A stretch of DNA of 64,000 nucleotides, taken from Promethearchaeia archaeon (GTDB lineage Archaea > Asgardarchaeota > Lokiarchaeia > Sigyniarchaeales > SOKP01). The first letter of the stretch is position 1. Every line of letters starts with the position of its first letter. Below the pieces are notes generated by a model, which was not told where the DNA came from, ran no database searches, and saw only the letters and a program-made list of their open reading frames with translations. Shown piece after piece: positions 1 through 8,007 of this stretch. The stretch lies in the NCBI GenBank assembly GCA_029856145.1, contig JAHQWK010000001.1, positions 310,001-374,000 on the forward strand. The letters run 5' to 3'. A program made the translations under genes and the position numbers.

Positions 1-942
1 ATTTACTATTTTTCTTTTTTTCTTTATAACAGAAATTTCATTAGGTTTGCCATGAATCAATTCATTAAGCATGATATTCATAGAAGCTAAAGCTCCAGAT
101 ATAAATTGCTTTTCTAAAATTTCAGTATTCTCCATAAAGGAATAATTATATAAACAAATTCCATTTTTATTCAAGATATATATACTTTCAATTTTATCTT
201 GCCAGTCATATTCAAAGAATGAAGGAATTTTTCTAAAAAAAATGAAGATAAAGCCAATAGCTATTAGTTGGAGGAGGATTCCTATAAATCGAACTAAAAG
301 GTTTAAATTTTCAAGAAGTAGATCCATCGAAAGAATATATCCCACTAATATAAGTAGGATTGTAAGTGTCATTTTTAGGGCTCCCTTAGGGAGTATATTT
401 TGTTTTTTCGATTTTTTACCAAAATCTATAACATAAATTATAAAAAACAAAATAAATAAAGGAAAAGACAGAAATGAAAGCACATTAATGATTTCTAAAT
501 TAATGAAGAATATGACTATAAAAATTAATAATTGAATTAAAAAACAAGTGGTAAAAAAAAATCTTTTGAATAAGAATTTTTTATATTTTTCCATGAATAA
601 CGTAAAAAATAAGGTACTTAACATTATTGATAGAAATCCAAAATTTAATAAAAGACTTCTAAAACTCCCAATGGTCCATAGAAAAAAAGGAGAAATGATA
701 AGATCACTAGAGTAGTAGTCACCTAATAAAAAGAAGAACCTCATTAATGAAAATCCGCTAAATAATGCGAAAAATCCTAAATCTTGAGAATTTTTAAGTG
801 GCTTTGGCTGTTTTTTATATTTGATTAAAAATAGTAGACCTAATTCAAAAGATAAGAATATGAAAATCCAATCCATTACTAAGGATAAAAATCTATGTGG
901 ACCAATAATAGGAAATTCTGTAAATAAAATATTAATCATCAT
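1..942 (-). CDS. 7TM membrane protein with longin-like cytoplasmic tail, C-terminus cut by window edge
   Basis: This reading frame stays open on the minus strand from an ATG at 942 to the window edge, so the gene is partial (314 codons seen). The protein starts MMINILFTEF and has about seven hydrophobic helices. These are followed by a soluble segment that begins near the motif YILNKNGICLYNYSF and continues into an amphipathic helix. The next gene upstream (stop at 946-948) has the same architecture, so the two are tandem paralogues. They are translationally close, with 3 bases between stop and start and no clear Shine-Dalgarno, which suggests coupling. The soluble part (strand, variable loop, helix, then basic strands) resembles longin/roadblock-like small domains known to be abundant in Asgard genomes. 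That fold call is inference; ligand and partner are unknown. Confidence 0.6.
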   Translation of the reverse strand, partial: MMINILFTEFPIIGPHRFLSLVMDWIFIFLSFELGLLFLIKYKKQPKPLKNSQDLGFFALFSGFSLMRFFFLLGDYYSSDLIISPFFLWTIGSFRSLLLNFGFLSIMLSTLFFTLFMEKYKKFLFKRFFFTTCFLIQLLIFIVIFFINLEIINVLSFLSFPLFILFFIIYVIDFGKKSKKQNILPKGALKMTLTILLILVGYILSMDLLLENLNLLVRFIGILLQLIAIGFIFIFFRKIPSFFEYDWQDKIESIYILNKNGICLYNYSFMENTEILEKQFISGALASMNIMLNELIHGKPNEISVIKKKRKIVN

Positions 943-945
943 CCA

Positions 946-2091
946 TTATTGTAAAATTCTATTAATAATAACTTCAAAACTCGAAAATAATTTTCCTTGA
1001 TCGCCCTTTAAATCCTCCAAATCTAATAAAATCTCTTTAAAAAAAGACTCAAATTTAATTCTTATAGATTTTAGAAGATGATGAGTACTACTTAAATCCC
1101 TTTTTACAACTAAAATATATGTTATATGAGAAGGATTCAATCCATATTCTAAGAACATATGAAAATCTCCTTTCTTTATTTTATTTATTTTTTCTTTTAT
1201 GGTACCTGTGATAATTGTAATAATACTTTCGATTCCCATTATTCCTTTAGAAAACAGTATCTCATTATTATATAAATGATTTTGACTTATTTTACTATTA
1301 TTTTCAAGTTTTTCAATAAAATTATAACTATAAATGCAACTTTTGTTGTGTTGATTAATTATAAATAATTTTAAGAGGTTGTTTCTCCATTCAAATTCAT
1401 AAAATGGAGGAAAGTCATAAACAGAAAAGAAGATAATAATGAAACCCGTCAATAATTCACCTACTCCTGTGAAATATATTATTTCATTAATAACTGGAGG
1501 TAAAACACCCAAACCAACCAATGAAGCAAAAACTAATGCAAATAAACTTACAATTGCTCCAATGAGAAATAATTTAAACTTTTTCCTGATACTACCTATT
1601 GATTTTTTAATCAAAATTAATTGAAATCTGATTATATATAATCCATTTAAAACAACAAATAAGATGCTTAAAATAAAAATTGGTGAACCTAGGTAAGGTA
1701 CTAATAAAATCATAACAATAGGTATGATATTAAAGATCATCAAGATTTTAGCAATATTTAGATTTATTATAATTGAAAAATCCTTTCTAATTATGAAAAT
1801 GGAGACGCTAAAAGTAGAAAAAAAAGCAAAAAACCAACCCATTCTTGAAAAGAGTTCATATAAAATTCTATCTTCAATGAAATTCCTTGATATTTGTATT
1901 AGTAATGGACCTAAAATTATGAACAAAACAAATGACCCAAATGCTAGTAATACTCTATTTAAGGGAAGAGTTATATCTTGAATTTTGCGATATTGGAAAA
2001 AAAAGTATAAGGCTAATTGAATACCTATAATTACCGGTACCAGATAAGCCAGAAATTGCAGTTCTTTACTAATTTCAATTTGAGAAAGCAT
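946..2091 (-). CDS. 7TM membrane protein with C-terminal longin-like domain
   Basis: The protein has 381 residues. Residues 1-245 hold about seven transmembrane helices (for example VPVIIGIQLALYFFF, then FVLFIILGPLL). A soluble domain of about 135 residues follows: strand LLKLFIINQHNKSCIYSYNF, a helix around GIMGIESIITIITG, strands INKIKKGDFHMFLEYG and HITYILVVKRD, and a long amphipathic helix to the end. This order is what a longin or roadblock-like domain looks like, though no database comparison was possible. It is followed by a paralogue 3 bases downstream and lies 129 bases downstream of a small GTPase on the same strand. A receptor-like protein whose cytoplasmic domain binds or regulates the GTPase is a reasonable inference. 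It could equally be a sensor with another partner. Confidence 0.6.
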   Translation of the reverse strand: MLSQIEISKELQFLAYLVPVIIGIQLALYFFFQYRKIQDITLPLNRVLLAFGSFVLFIILGPLLIQISRNFIEDRILYELFSRMGWFFAFFSTFSVSIFIIRKDFSIIINLNIAKILMIFNIIPIVMILLVPYLGSPIFILSILFVVLNGLYIIRFQLILIKKSIGSIRKKFKLFLIGAIVSLFALVFASLVGLGVLPPVINEIIYFTGVGELLTGFIIIFFSVYDFPPFYEFEWRNNLLKLFIINQHNKSCIYSYNFIEKLENNSKISQNHLYNNEILFSKGIMGIESIITIITGTIKEKINKIKKGDFHMFLEYGLNPSHITYILVVKRDLSSTHHLLKSIRIKFESFFKEILLDLEDLKGDQGKLFSSFEVIINRILQ

Positions 2092-2220
2092 TTTTTATAT
2101 TTACGTAAAAAAATTAAACTGAATTTGAATTTTTTAATATTATTTTCCTGAAAGCACTATAAATATTATTCTCTTTTTCTTAAATTCAATAATTAATATT
2201 TAAACAGAGTATTTAACCAT

Positions 2221-2754
2221 TTATATTAATTGAAAATCTTTTAAAATTCTTTTCAATAAAGATTCGAATATATCTTCCACGTTTTCCCCTGTTTTGGATG
2301 AACATTCTATATAATCAAAGAAATTATATTGATGTCTTATTTTTTCTGCTTCCTTCTTTGAAACTGCTATTTGATCCTTAAGATCTAACTTACCTCCAAC
2401 CAGTATGATTGGAGGATTTTGTTTTCCAGGAGATAAACCCTTTTTAAAAGTATCCAACCATTCTTTAACTCTAATTAATGTTCCATATCTAGTAAGATCA
2501 AACATAAAGATGCCACCAGAAGATCCCCTTGAGTATAATGGTAGTAAAAAATGAAACTCTTTTTCACCACCAAAATCCCACACTTGCAATACTATTCTTT
2601 TATCTTCAATTTTTAGAAATTTTATAAAAATTTCTGCTCCCATTGTAAGCTTAATGTCTTCATCAAAATACCCTTTAAGAAATCGCTGAGCTAATGTAGT
2701 TTTTCCTACACCACTTTCTCCAAAAATGCAAATTTTGTAAGCTAATTCTCCAAT
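2221..2754 (-). CDS. Small Ras-superfamily GTPase (Asgard type), probable non-ATG start
   Basis: The frame contains a complete G domain. G1/P-loop GESGVGKT is at residues 12-19 counted from an ATT at 2754, the switch I threonine lies in KLTMGAEI, G3 is WDFGGEKEF (about 59-67), and G5 is CSSKTGENV. The first ATG in frame (2643) would delete the P-loop, so the true start must be upstream. The frame is closed by a stop near 2790 and contains no ATG, GTG or TTG in between. A strong Shine-Dalgarno (GAGGGAG, 2761-2767) sits 6 bases before ATT 2752-2754, giving about 177 residues. G4 reads GGKLD instead of NKxD, and DFGG replaces the DTAG of Ras. No C-terminal prenylation cysteine is present. It lies next to two 7TM/longin-like genes on the same strand. 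Identity as a GTPase is secure; cellular role is unknown. Confidence 0.88.
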   Translation of the reverse strand: MGELAYKICIFGESGVGKTTLAQRFLKGYFDEDIKLTMGAEIFIKFLKIEDKRIVLQVWDFGGEKEFHFLLPLYSRGSSGGIFMFDLTRYGTLIRVKEWLDTFKKGLSPGKQNPPIILVGGKLDLKDQIAVSKKEAEKIRHQYNFFDYIECSSKTGENVEDIFESLLKRILKDFQLI

Positions 2755-2760
2755 AATAGG

Positions 2761-2767
2761 CTCCCTC
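2761..2767 (-). promoter_or_regulatory. Shine-Dalgarno of the small GTPase gene
   Basis: On the minus strand the bases read GAGGGAG, complementary to the 3' end expected for archaeal 16S rRNA. The sequence is followed after 3 or 6 bases by two in-frame ATT codons, and immediately after them by the codons leading into the P-loop. No ATG, GTG or TTG is available in this frame between the upstream stop and the P-loop, so this site is the main argument for an AUU start. Confidence 0.5.
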
Positions 2768-3021
2768 TTTTCTACATTTTATGATTAATAACTATCTGAA
2801 TTCGATTCTTTTAGAAATCGAAAACCTCAACCGAATTTATATTATTAAAGAGAAAAATGCTTGTTCTATTTGAAAACTCGAAAATAAAGCTAAGGCGAAT
2901 TTTCTTTTCTCTATTGTATTAAATAAAATCTTAAATATTTAAATCTATTTTAAAACCTTCTGATAAATCGAGAATTAGTTTTCCAAAATTGTTAAAATTA
3001 AAAAAAATTTTAAAAAAAAAT

Positions 3022-4458
3022 TTACTTCCTCTTTCGCTTAGGTTCAATTTTTTTAATAATTATTGATTCTGCATGGACTTTGCAATTCTTCAAAATTATT
3101 TTGAAGCCACCCGCTCCACCAACACCAGGGATAGTCATTCCTACAGTTCCCATTGGAACCATCGCACCTTCTTCTTCCCATTCCTCTTCCTCTTCTACGC
3201 CACCAGCAGCAGCTTTATATTCTTCAGTTTCTATAATTGGGTGGCCAACTTTTTCTAACCATGCCGGTAATTCACTTAGATCTGAAACCTCATCTTCAGT
3301 TGCAATTTTATCTCTTAGATCTTCTGGAAGGAATTCATAAACTCTATCTTTAACGGTTTTACCCATCCATACGATAGTGTAAATCCCTGCCTCCAATCCT
3401 GATTTTATACCATCATATTTTTGGTATTTAGGTGATATAATATATTGTATGCTTATGCCATTAAATCCTGGCATTTGTTTACCTCCACCCGTCTGATTTG
3501 CCATCGCACTAAAAGGTAGCCCATTGATAGCAACTCCATCGTGATTTCGATCGATTATTCCATGACCTGCTCCTGTCTCAGGAATAAAGAAATCTATTGC
3601 TTCAAAGCAGCCGCAACTAGTATGAGGGAACACCATTCCGCTGTAGAGATAAATTCTATCTATGTCTCCAAGTGAACGCTTTTTTATCATTTCATTAACT
3701 CCTTGGAACTCACCTGCTAATTCGTTTAAACACTCACCCATAGGTACCTCGAACAATGGCCCTTTCGGATCAACACGCGCAGCAGCTCTTGCATCAAACC
3801 ATGAGATAGAACCGCATAAACTCATTCGATTTGGTGTTATACAACATGCATGAGTAGGAGCAAAACTCTGGCATAAAACACAGCCATAAAACATATCTAC
3901 ATCTTCATCGTTTATACTACGAGCTCTTTCGTCTCGTTTATTGTATATTTCTAAGGCAAAATCATAGGTCTCTTTAATTTTATTTGGATCTGTATAGAAT
4001 GTAACTTGGGCTTTTTTAATGATTGGAAGTTCAGCTTTATACAGTCTAATTAAAATAGTTCCAAGCATCTGAAAATTATCAAATCCTTTTTCTACAGCAG
4101 CTTTAGAAATTCGCATCCAATTAGTATATCTTTGGTTCAAATGCATTATTCCATTTACAAAATTGCAAAATTCATGAACTCTACGTTCGAACACGGCCTC
4201 GAGGTCTTCTTCAAGCTCAGGGCCAGCTACTTCTACTAAAATTCCTATAGGGTGTCTTGATCCTACTTCCATGTCTTTTATATCGGGACCGATAAGAGTT
4301 ACTTTTCCATCTTCAATTTCCTTATCTTTTTTAACCCTCACGAGTTCATAATGTTTCTCAACTTTTGGACCACCAAGCTCTACATACATTTGGTTTCCTC
4401 GAATTCTTTCACCTTCATATACTGGTCCAACATCTACAGGCATATCTGCAAAACTCAT
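3022..4458 (-). CDS. cdhC: CO dehydrogenase/acetyl-CoA synthase, beta subunit (acetyl-CoA synthase)
   Basis: This subunit of the archaeal ACDS complex condenses CO, a methyl group from a corrinoid protein and CoA into acetyl-CoA, or runs the reverse reaction. At 478 residues it has the archaeal length, without the N-terminal domain of bacterial AcsB. All A-cluster cysteines are visible: Cys193, 196, 205 and 215 (in CVLCQSFAPTHACC and MSLCG) plus Cys282 and 284 (in SCGCFEA). The spacing (+3, +9, +10, +67, +2) is the one I know for the Moorella enzyme. The tail has an acidic run, a glycine-rich linker and a lysine-rich end. A Shine-Dalgarno AGGAG precedes the ATG. cdhB lies 38 bases upstream in the same orientation. 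The alpha subunit and corrinoid subunits are not in this window. Confidence 0.96.
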   Translation of the reverse strand: MSFADMPVDVGPVYEGERIRGNQMYVELGGPKVEKHYELVRVKKDKEIEDGKVTLIGPDIKDMEVGSRHPIGILVEVAGPELEEDLEAVFERRVHEFCNFVNGIMHLNQRYTNWMRISKAAVEKGFDNFQMLGTILIRLYKAELPIIKKAQVTFYTDPNKIKETYDFALEIYNKRDERARSINDEDVDMFYGCVLCQSFAPTHACCITPNRMSLCGSISWFDARAAARVDPKGPLFEVPMGECLNELAGEFQGVNEMIKKRSLGDIDRIYLYSGMVFPHTSCGCFEAIDFFIPETGAGHGIIDRNHDGVAINGLPFSAMANQTGGGKQMPGFNGISIQYIISPKYQKYDGIKSGLEAGIYTIVWMGKTVKDRVYEFLPEDLRDKIATEDEVSDLSELPAWLEKVGHPIIETEEYKAAAGGVEEEEEWEEEGAMVPMGTVGMTIPGVGGAGGFKIILKNCKVHAESIIIKKIEPKRKRK

Positions 4459-4496
4459 ATTTAATTTCTCCTCTTATTTTTTTTTTCAATAATATT

Positions 4497-5036
4497 TTAT
4501 AATTTTTCAATCAAATTTTCTAAAAATGTTTTCCATTCTTCCTCGTTTAGATTTGGTAAACTAAATCTAGCATTTGGATGAGAATATTTATCTAGATCAA
4601 TTGTTCTTAACCAGTTTGTAAAGTTTTTGAGCCGTGATAATGCTTGAGAAACATAGAAAACTATGTGTCCTCCAAATATAGCCATTGAATATTGTCCTTC
4701 TCCATCTAAACCTGCCCAATCTTTATCAGATAAACGGTTTGTAATATTTATCAAAGACATATCATATAATTTATGATCTGCTATCTTATCTTTTAAATAA
4801 CTGTATGCGTGTCCTGTAGAAACTACATGACAATCAAATTTATTTGCTATTTCTATGAAGTAGTCCGCAACTTTTTTACCATCAAGCTCCCAATTTAAAG
4901 ATTCAGCACCAATAACGAAAACACTCTTCTTAGGAGTTTTAAGTAAATTCACCATCACCATTGGATCTGAAACAGAAGTACCCATCTCAGGGCCTGGGAT
5001 ATTAGCTTTTTGATATGGACGTGCCATTTCACTCAA
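4497..5036 (-). CDS. cdhB: CO dehydrogenase/acetyl-CoA synthase, epsilon subunit
   Basis: The protein has 179 residues and the Rossmann-like layout of CdhB. The N-terminal segment contains ANIPGPEMGT, then VFVIGAESLNWE near residues 60-70, a central segment with HVVSTGHAYSYL, and a C-terminal part with MAIFGGHIVFYVSQALSRLKNF and NARFSLPNL. CdhB accompanies the CdhA CODH subunit in the archaeal ACDS complex, and its own catalytic role is not settled. It is the first gene of a cdhB-cdhC pair on the minus strand. The start is either the first Met or Met4; the first is kept. The upstream region is shared with a divergent CooT-like gene and carries two inverted repeats. I see no cdhA next to it, so the complex genes are split in this genome. 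Confidence 0.93.
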   Translation of the reverse strand: MSEMARPYQKANIPGPEMGTSVSDPMVMVNLLKTPKKSVFVIGAESLNWELDGKKVADYFIEIANKFDCHVVSTGHAYSYLKDKIADHKLYDMSLINITNRLSDKDWAGLDGEGQYSMAIFGGHIVFYVSQALSRLKNFTNWLRTIDLDKYSHPNARFSLPNLNEEEWKTFLENLIEKL

Positions 5037-5100
5037 TTTCCTCTGTTTTTATTTTTAGCTAGAACTTTTAAAATAATTGTTATACTTAGAATTATTAAGG

Positions 5101-5138
5101 ACAATTTAAAAAAATTGTTTTTATTAAGTTTAACTTAA
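5101..5138. promoter_or_regulatory. Two adjacent palindromes between divergent cdhB and the CooT-like gene
   Basis: ACAATTT-aaaa-AAATTGT is a perfect inverted repeat at 5101-5118. TTAAGTT-t-AACTTAA is a second perfect inverted repeat at 5124-5138. Both lie in the 144-base region between cdhB (leftward) and the CooT-like gene (ATG at 5181). The placement fits an operator that could control both directions, but A+T-rich DNA produces such repeats by chance more often. Regulatory function is inference. Confidence 0.35.
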
Positions 5139-5180
5139 AATGAGTTGATTTATGAATTTTACAGAAGTGAAAAAGTAATT

Positions 5181-5480
5181 ATGTGTGAATTTAAAATAAT
5201 AAATGAAACTGATGGTTCTCAAATAGGAGAGGATGTTTTAATATTATTCTATACAGATGATAATGAATTAGTTTTTAAGGATGTATTAGGTATGGGTGAA
5301 AAATTGGAATCTGCGTTAATATTGGATGTAAATACCTTAAACCAAAAGTGTATAGTTCTACAACATCCATTAATTAAAGAATTTATTAGTTTAATAAAAA
5401 ATATCACTAATAATAAAGTAGAATCAGAGCAAATTGAAAATTTTCAGAGGAGCATTGAAAAAATAAAGCAAAACATTTAA
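5181..5480 (+). CDS. CooT-like small nickel-binding protein (CODH accessory)
   Basis: Translation from the ATG at 5181 starts MCEFKII. Members of the CooT family begin with Met-Cys, and that cysteine is part of their nickel site, so this start is preferred over an in-frame TTG at 5145. The middle reads ELVFKDVLGMGEKLESALILDVNTLNQ, matching the family pattern of a compact beta barrel with a conserved xxDVL and a closing hydrophobic-Asp-hydrophobic strand. At 99 residues it is longer than bacterial CooT (about 65). The extra 35 residues are a lysine-rich helical tail. It is divergent from cdhB-cdhC, which needs nickel, and this supports a role in nickel handling for CODH/ACS. Family assignment is from motif reading only. 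Confidence 0.62.
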   Translation: MCEFKIINETDGSQIGEDVLILFYTDDNELVFKDVLGMGEKLESALILDVNTLNQKCIVLQHPLIKEFISLIKNITNNKVESEQIENFQRSIEKIKQNI

Positions 5481-5495
5481 AATAAAAAAAAAGAT

Positions 5496-7265
5496 TTATT
5501 TGGTTTTTTTCTTTGAGAGAGAGCGTTTATAATAGATTGAAGTTATGCATATAAAGCTTAGAATAATAAAAGAAATTCCAAAGACATCATATCCGGCTAT
5601 TGAGTCCGAACCCTCATATGGTGGTAAGGTTACTTGATAGGGAAGAAATCCATTTTTGCTAGCAGTAAAAATCTTATTATCTATTTCTATTTGAGAGAAA
5701 GGTACTTCAATCGTTCCATTTTCGTTTGTTTCACCTTTCCAGAGAAGGGTATTATTATCAGTATATGTAATAATAGCTCCTTGAACTGGATTTTCATTAG
5801 CAGTTACATTAAGAGTCATTGTATTTGTATTGTTGTTAAATGGTTGATCAATGCTTACATTAAGTTGTTTAGGAATTGAGAGCCAAATTGGAACTTCAGG
5901 GTCACCAAGTAAATTATATTGCTTAAGAGTTTTATTTCCCCATTCTGGATATTCCCTGGGTTCAGGAGAACTAAGTCTGTCTGATGCGTAATCTGCTTTT
6001 GCCAATGCCAATGCTTTACCTGGTTGATTAGATTGGAAAAGTTGTTCCCAGAATCGAAATCCCAATCCTTCAATGAACCAACCTCCATGATCACGTTCAT
6101 ACCATTGATCTTCACCCCAAACCACATAACTTCCTGCTACACAACCAATTGCAGCATTTTTTAAGAAATTTTCAGCAACACAATCCTCTGTGTAATCAAA
6201 CGTACCTACGGAACAACTACCAAAAAAATATATTCCTAATTGATCCATTTTTATATCAAGTAAATTTGTTTCAAATAGAATATTCCAGATCATTTCATCA
6301 ATTGCAGTTCCTCCTCCTTCGAAAGGATTCGCAGTATAATCAAATCGCATATCTCCATCATAATCTGTAACCCATTCAGAAATACTCATTCTATATTCCC
6401 TACCATGAGCTAATATAGTGCCAATACTAACTCCTTGAGTAATAGCATCTCTAAGATTATTATATCCTATTTTTGCATCACTATAATAATCAGAGCCTTT
6501 AACACCTTGAGTCTGAGCAAGAAAGTAACTAGTCCAATTATCTGGTAATAAAGTATTGTTTATATAATTATTGACTCGATTTCCATCACATTCTCCGTAA
6601 TCTATTTCATCGCCACCACCATCATTGAAATCCATATCATATTGAAGTATATCAGCAGCAAATAATGCATGTGTCATCCACTCCCCAATCGGAGGATTTT
6701 TTTCATAATCCAATATTTTTTGGACTAACTTATGCATTTCAGCTCCGTTAAATGCTGTTAACCGTCCTACATAGACCTCTGCTTCATAATCGAAATTATT
6801 TTCAAGCCAATCATTATCCATATCTCCGTAAAAAGAATCACAACAAACCACATCACCATCACCGGGATAACCATCATCACATGTTATATATTTGGTAGGG
6901 ACGTGATTTTGATCTCCTGCTAAAAGAACCCATTTTGTATTGTTATTATTATAATAACTCATAATACAATTCTTAATTCTTCTGGGAAGACCAGTTCCTG
7001 GATAATTGTCGACTATATCACTTATAGTTTCTATTTTCGATACTACTCCTTTCTGTGTTTTCCATTCAGCTAAGGGTTCAAGAAGTGGCTTAAAATACTC
7101 AGTAGTAATAATTAAATAATCTATATCCCCATTAATAGCGGAGTTGTTAAGAGAATAAGATTTTATATCATGTAGTTGGTTTGTGGTATTAGTTATATTA
7201 AAATTTACAGTGCAACTCATAAAAAAAATAGTTAAAATTAATAGTGTGGGTTTTTTAACTGTCAT
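5496..7265 (-). CDS. Gingipain-type cysteine peptidase (peptidase family C25), membrane-anchored
   Basis: A 589-residue secreted protein. Residues 8-18 form a hydrophobic signal or anchor with a cysteine at 18. The C25 domain runs from DYLIITTEYF (about 49) to about 450, with the family features LAGDQNHVPT, GRLTAFNGAEM, a likely catalytic His287 in TILAHGRE and a likely catalytic Cys351 in FFGSCSVGTFD. A beta-rich Ig or carboxypeptidase-regulatory-like domain follows (about 465-550). A transmembrane helix (SFIILSFICITSIYY) with a basic cytoplasmic tail ends the protein, so the peptidase faces outward. Family C25 cleaves proteins extracellularly, often after Arg or Lys; substrate preference cannot be read here. 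It stands alone between convergent and unrelated neighbours. Confidence 0.88.
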   Translation of the reverse strand: MTVKKPTLLILTIFFMSCTVNFNITNTTNQLHDIKSYSLNNSAINGDIDYLIITTEYFKPLLEPLAEWKTQKGVVSKIETISDIVDNYPGTGLPRRIKNCIMSYYNNNNTKWVLLAGDQNHVPTKYITCDDGYPGDGDVVCCDSFYGDMDNDWLENNFDYEAEVYVGRLTAFNGAEMHKLVQKILDYEKNPPIGEWMTHALFAADILQYDMDFNDGGGDEIDYGECDGNRVNNYINNTLLPDNWTSYFLAQTQGVKGSDYYSDAKIGYNNLRDAITQGVSIGTILAHGREYRMSISEWVTDYDGDMRFDYTANPFEGGGTAIDEMIWNILFETNLLDIKMDQLGIYFFGSCSVGTFDYTEDCVAENFLKNAAIGCVAGSYVVWGEDQWYERDHGGWFIEGLGFRFWEQLFQSNQPGKALALAKADYASDRLSSPEPREYPEWGNKTLKQYNLLGDPEVPIWLSIPKQLNVSIDQPFNNNTNTMTLNVTANENPVQGAIITYTDNNTLLWKGETNENGTIEVPFSQIEIDNKIFTASKNGFLPYQVTLPPYEGSDSIAGYDVFGISFIILSFICITSIYYKRSLSKKKTK

Positions 7266-7350
7266 TTAATTTAAATTTACAATCAAATATTTATATATTT
7301 CCCAACTTTTTAATGAAATTCAATAAATTCGGATATTATTAAATATTTGA

Positions 7351-7527
7351 ATTAAACAATATGCAACTGAATGCGTGGCAAAATTAAGTAAACTCCTCTT
7401 AAAAGAGGGAAATAAATACTGTTTCCTATTTACAGATTTAAGCAATCCTACATCAAATAGTATTTATCAAAAAATAGGGTACCATCCTGTCATTGATGAA
7501 AATCATTATAGATTTATTTCAAAATAA
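7351..7527 (+). pseudogene. Remnant of a GNAT acetyltransferase (C-terminal part only)
   Basis: After an in-frame stop at 7348-7350 the plus strand reads IKQYATECVAKLSKLLL, then LFTDLSNPTSNSIYQKIGY and ends HYRFISK with TAA at 7525-7527. This is the end of a GNAT protein: the helix after the acetyl-CoA loop, the beta-5 strand with Asn-Pro-x-S-N, and the IYxKIGY motif. There is no start codon and no N-terminal half. The 5' end runs into A+T-rich non-coding DNA, so this is a decayed fragment inside the 336-base gap between the peptidase and alba. Confidence 0.6.
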
Positions 7528-7601
7528 TAGGTTTTTCAAAAAATAAAAAAAAGAAGCGAGAAAGTCTCCTGATTTTCTCCTGATAATTTTTAGTAATTTC
7601 T

Positions 7602-7886
7602 TTATTTCTTTTTTGGCTGAAGGATTTCAATCTCAATAGATGAGACATTGCTATCAGTTCCATCTCTATTTGTAATCGTTTCAGTGCCAATCAGAATTTC
7701 GCCATAGCTACTTCCTGATACAAATTTATTCATTAAAATTTCAGCTACGTCTACAGCCCGAGAAATAGACTGACCTCGAGCTAATAATCTCACCGGCTTT
7801 TCGCTTAAAACAACCATAGCAGCCATCACATAGGCCATTGATCTCTTTTTGCCAATAAAAACTTTTGAATCATCATCTTTAGGCAA
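7602..7886 (-). CDS. albA: Alba family DNA/RNA-binding chromatin protein
   Basis: The protein has 94 residues with the Alba pattern: VFIGKKRSMAYVMAAM (strand 1 and helix 1 with the nucleic-acid-contacting lysines), then LARGQSISRAVDVAEILMNKF (helix 2), then GTETITNRDGTDSNVSSIEIEI (the C-terminal hairpin). Alba is an abundant archaeal nucleoid protein that binds DNA and RNA as a dimer. The start is a TTG at 7884-7886, supported by GGTGAT placed 7 bases upstream. A TATA-like sequence lies about 40 bases upstream of the start, and a large inverted repeat lies beyond it, so the gene appears to have its own promoter. Confidence 0.93.
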   Translation of the reverse strand: MPKDDDSKVFIGKKRSMAYVMAAMVVLSEKPVRLLARGQSISRAVDVAEILMNKFVSGSSYGEILIGTETITNRDGTDSNVSSIEIEILQPKKK

Positions 7887-7924
7887 ATTCTATCACCTTA
7901 TTGCTAGTTAGATTAAATTTTTCT

Positions 7925-7933
7925 TTTTTATAG
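7925..7933 (-). promoter_or_regulatory. TATA-like box upstream of alba
   Basis: On the minus strand this reads CTATAAAAA, about 40 bases before the TTG start of alba. It is in the right place for an archaeal promoter with a short leader carrying the GGTGAT ribosome-binding site. Confidence 0.4.
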
Positions 7934-7960
7934 TTAGATTCTTTTGTTTTCCTTAATTAC

Positions 7961-8007
7961 AGTTTATCTTAGGTCAATTATCTATAGATAATTAAGTTGA
8001 ATAAACT
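7961..8007. repeat. Nested inverted repeat upstream of alba
   Basis: A perfect 18-base palindrome AATTATCTATAGATAATT (7976-7993) is flanked at nearly equal distance by the inverted arms AGTTTAT (7961-7967) and ATAAACT (8001-8007). The whole 47-base structure is centred near 7984 and sits about 30 bases upstream of the alba TATA-like box, in the spacer between alba and the crotonase gene. It could be a two-site operator. It is too far from the crotonase stop (8141) to be an ordinary hairpin terminator. Confidence 0.55.

Noticed and set aside
242..436. Plus-strand frame of 64 codons
   Set aside because: It lies antisense within the 7TM/longin-like gene, whose product has a coherent membrane pattern; the plus frame is basic and shows no domain.
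3073..3340. Two plus-strand frames over the end of cdhC
   Set aside because: Antisense shadows of a highly conserved gene, rich in Ser, Phe and Pro as shadow frames usually are.
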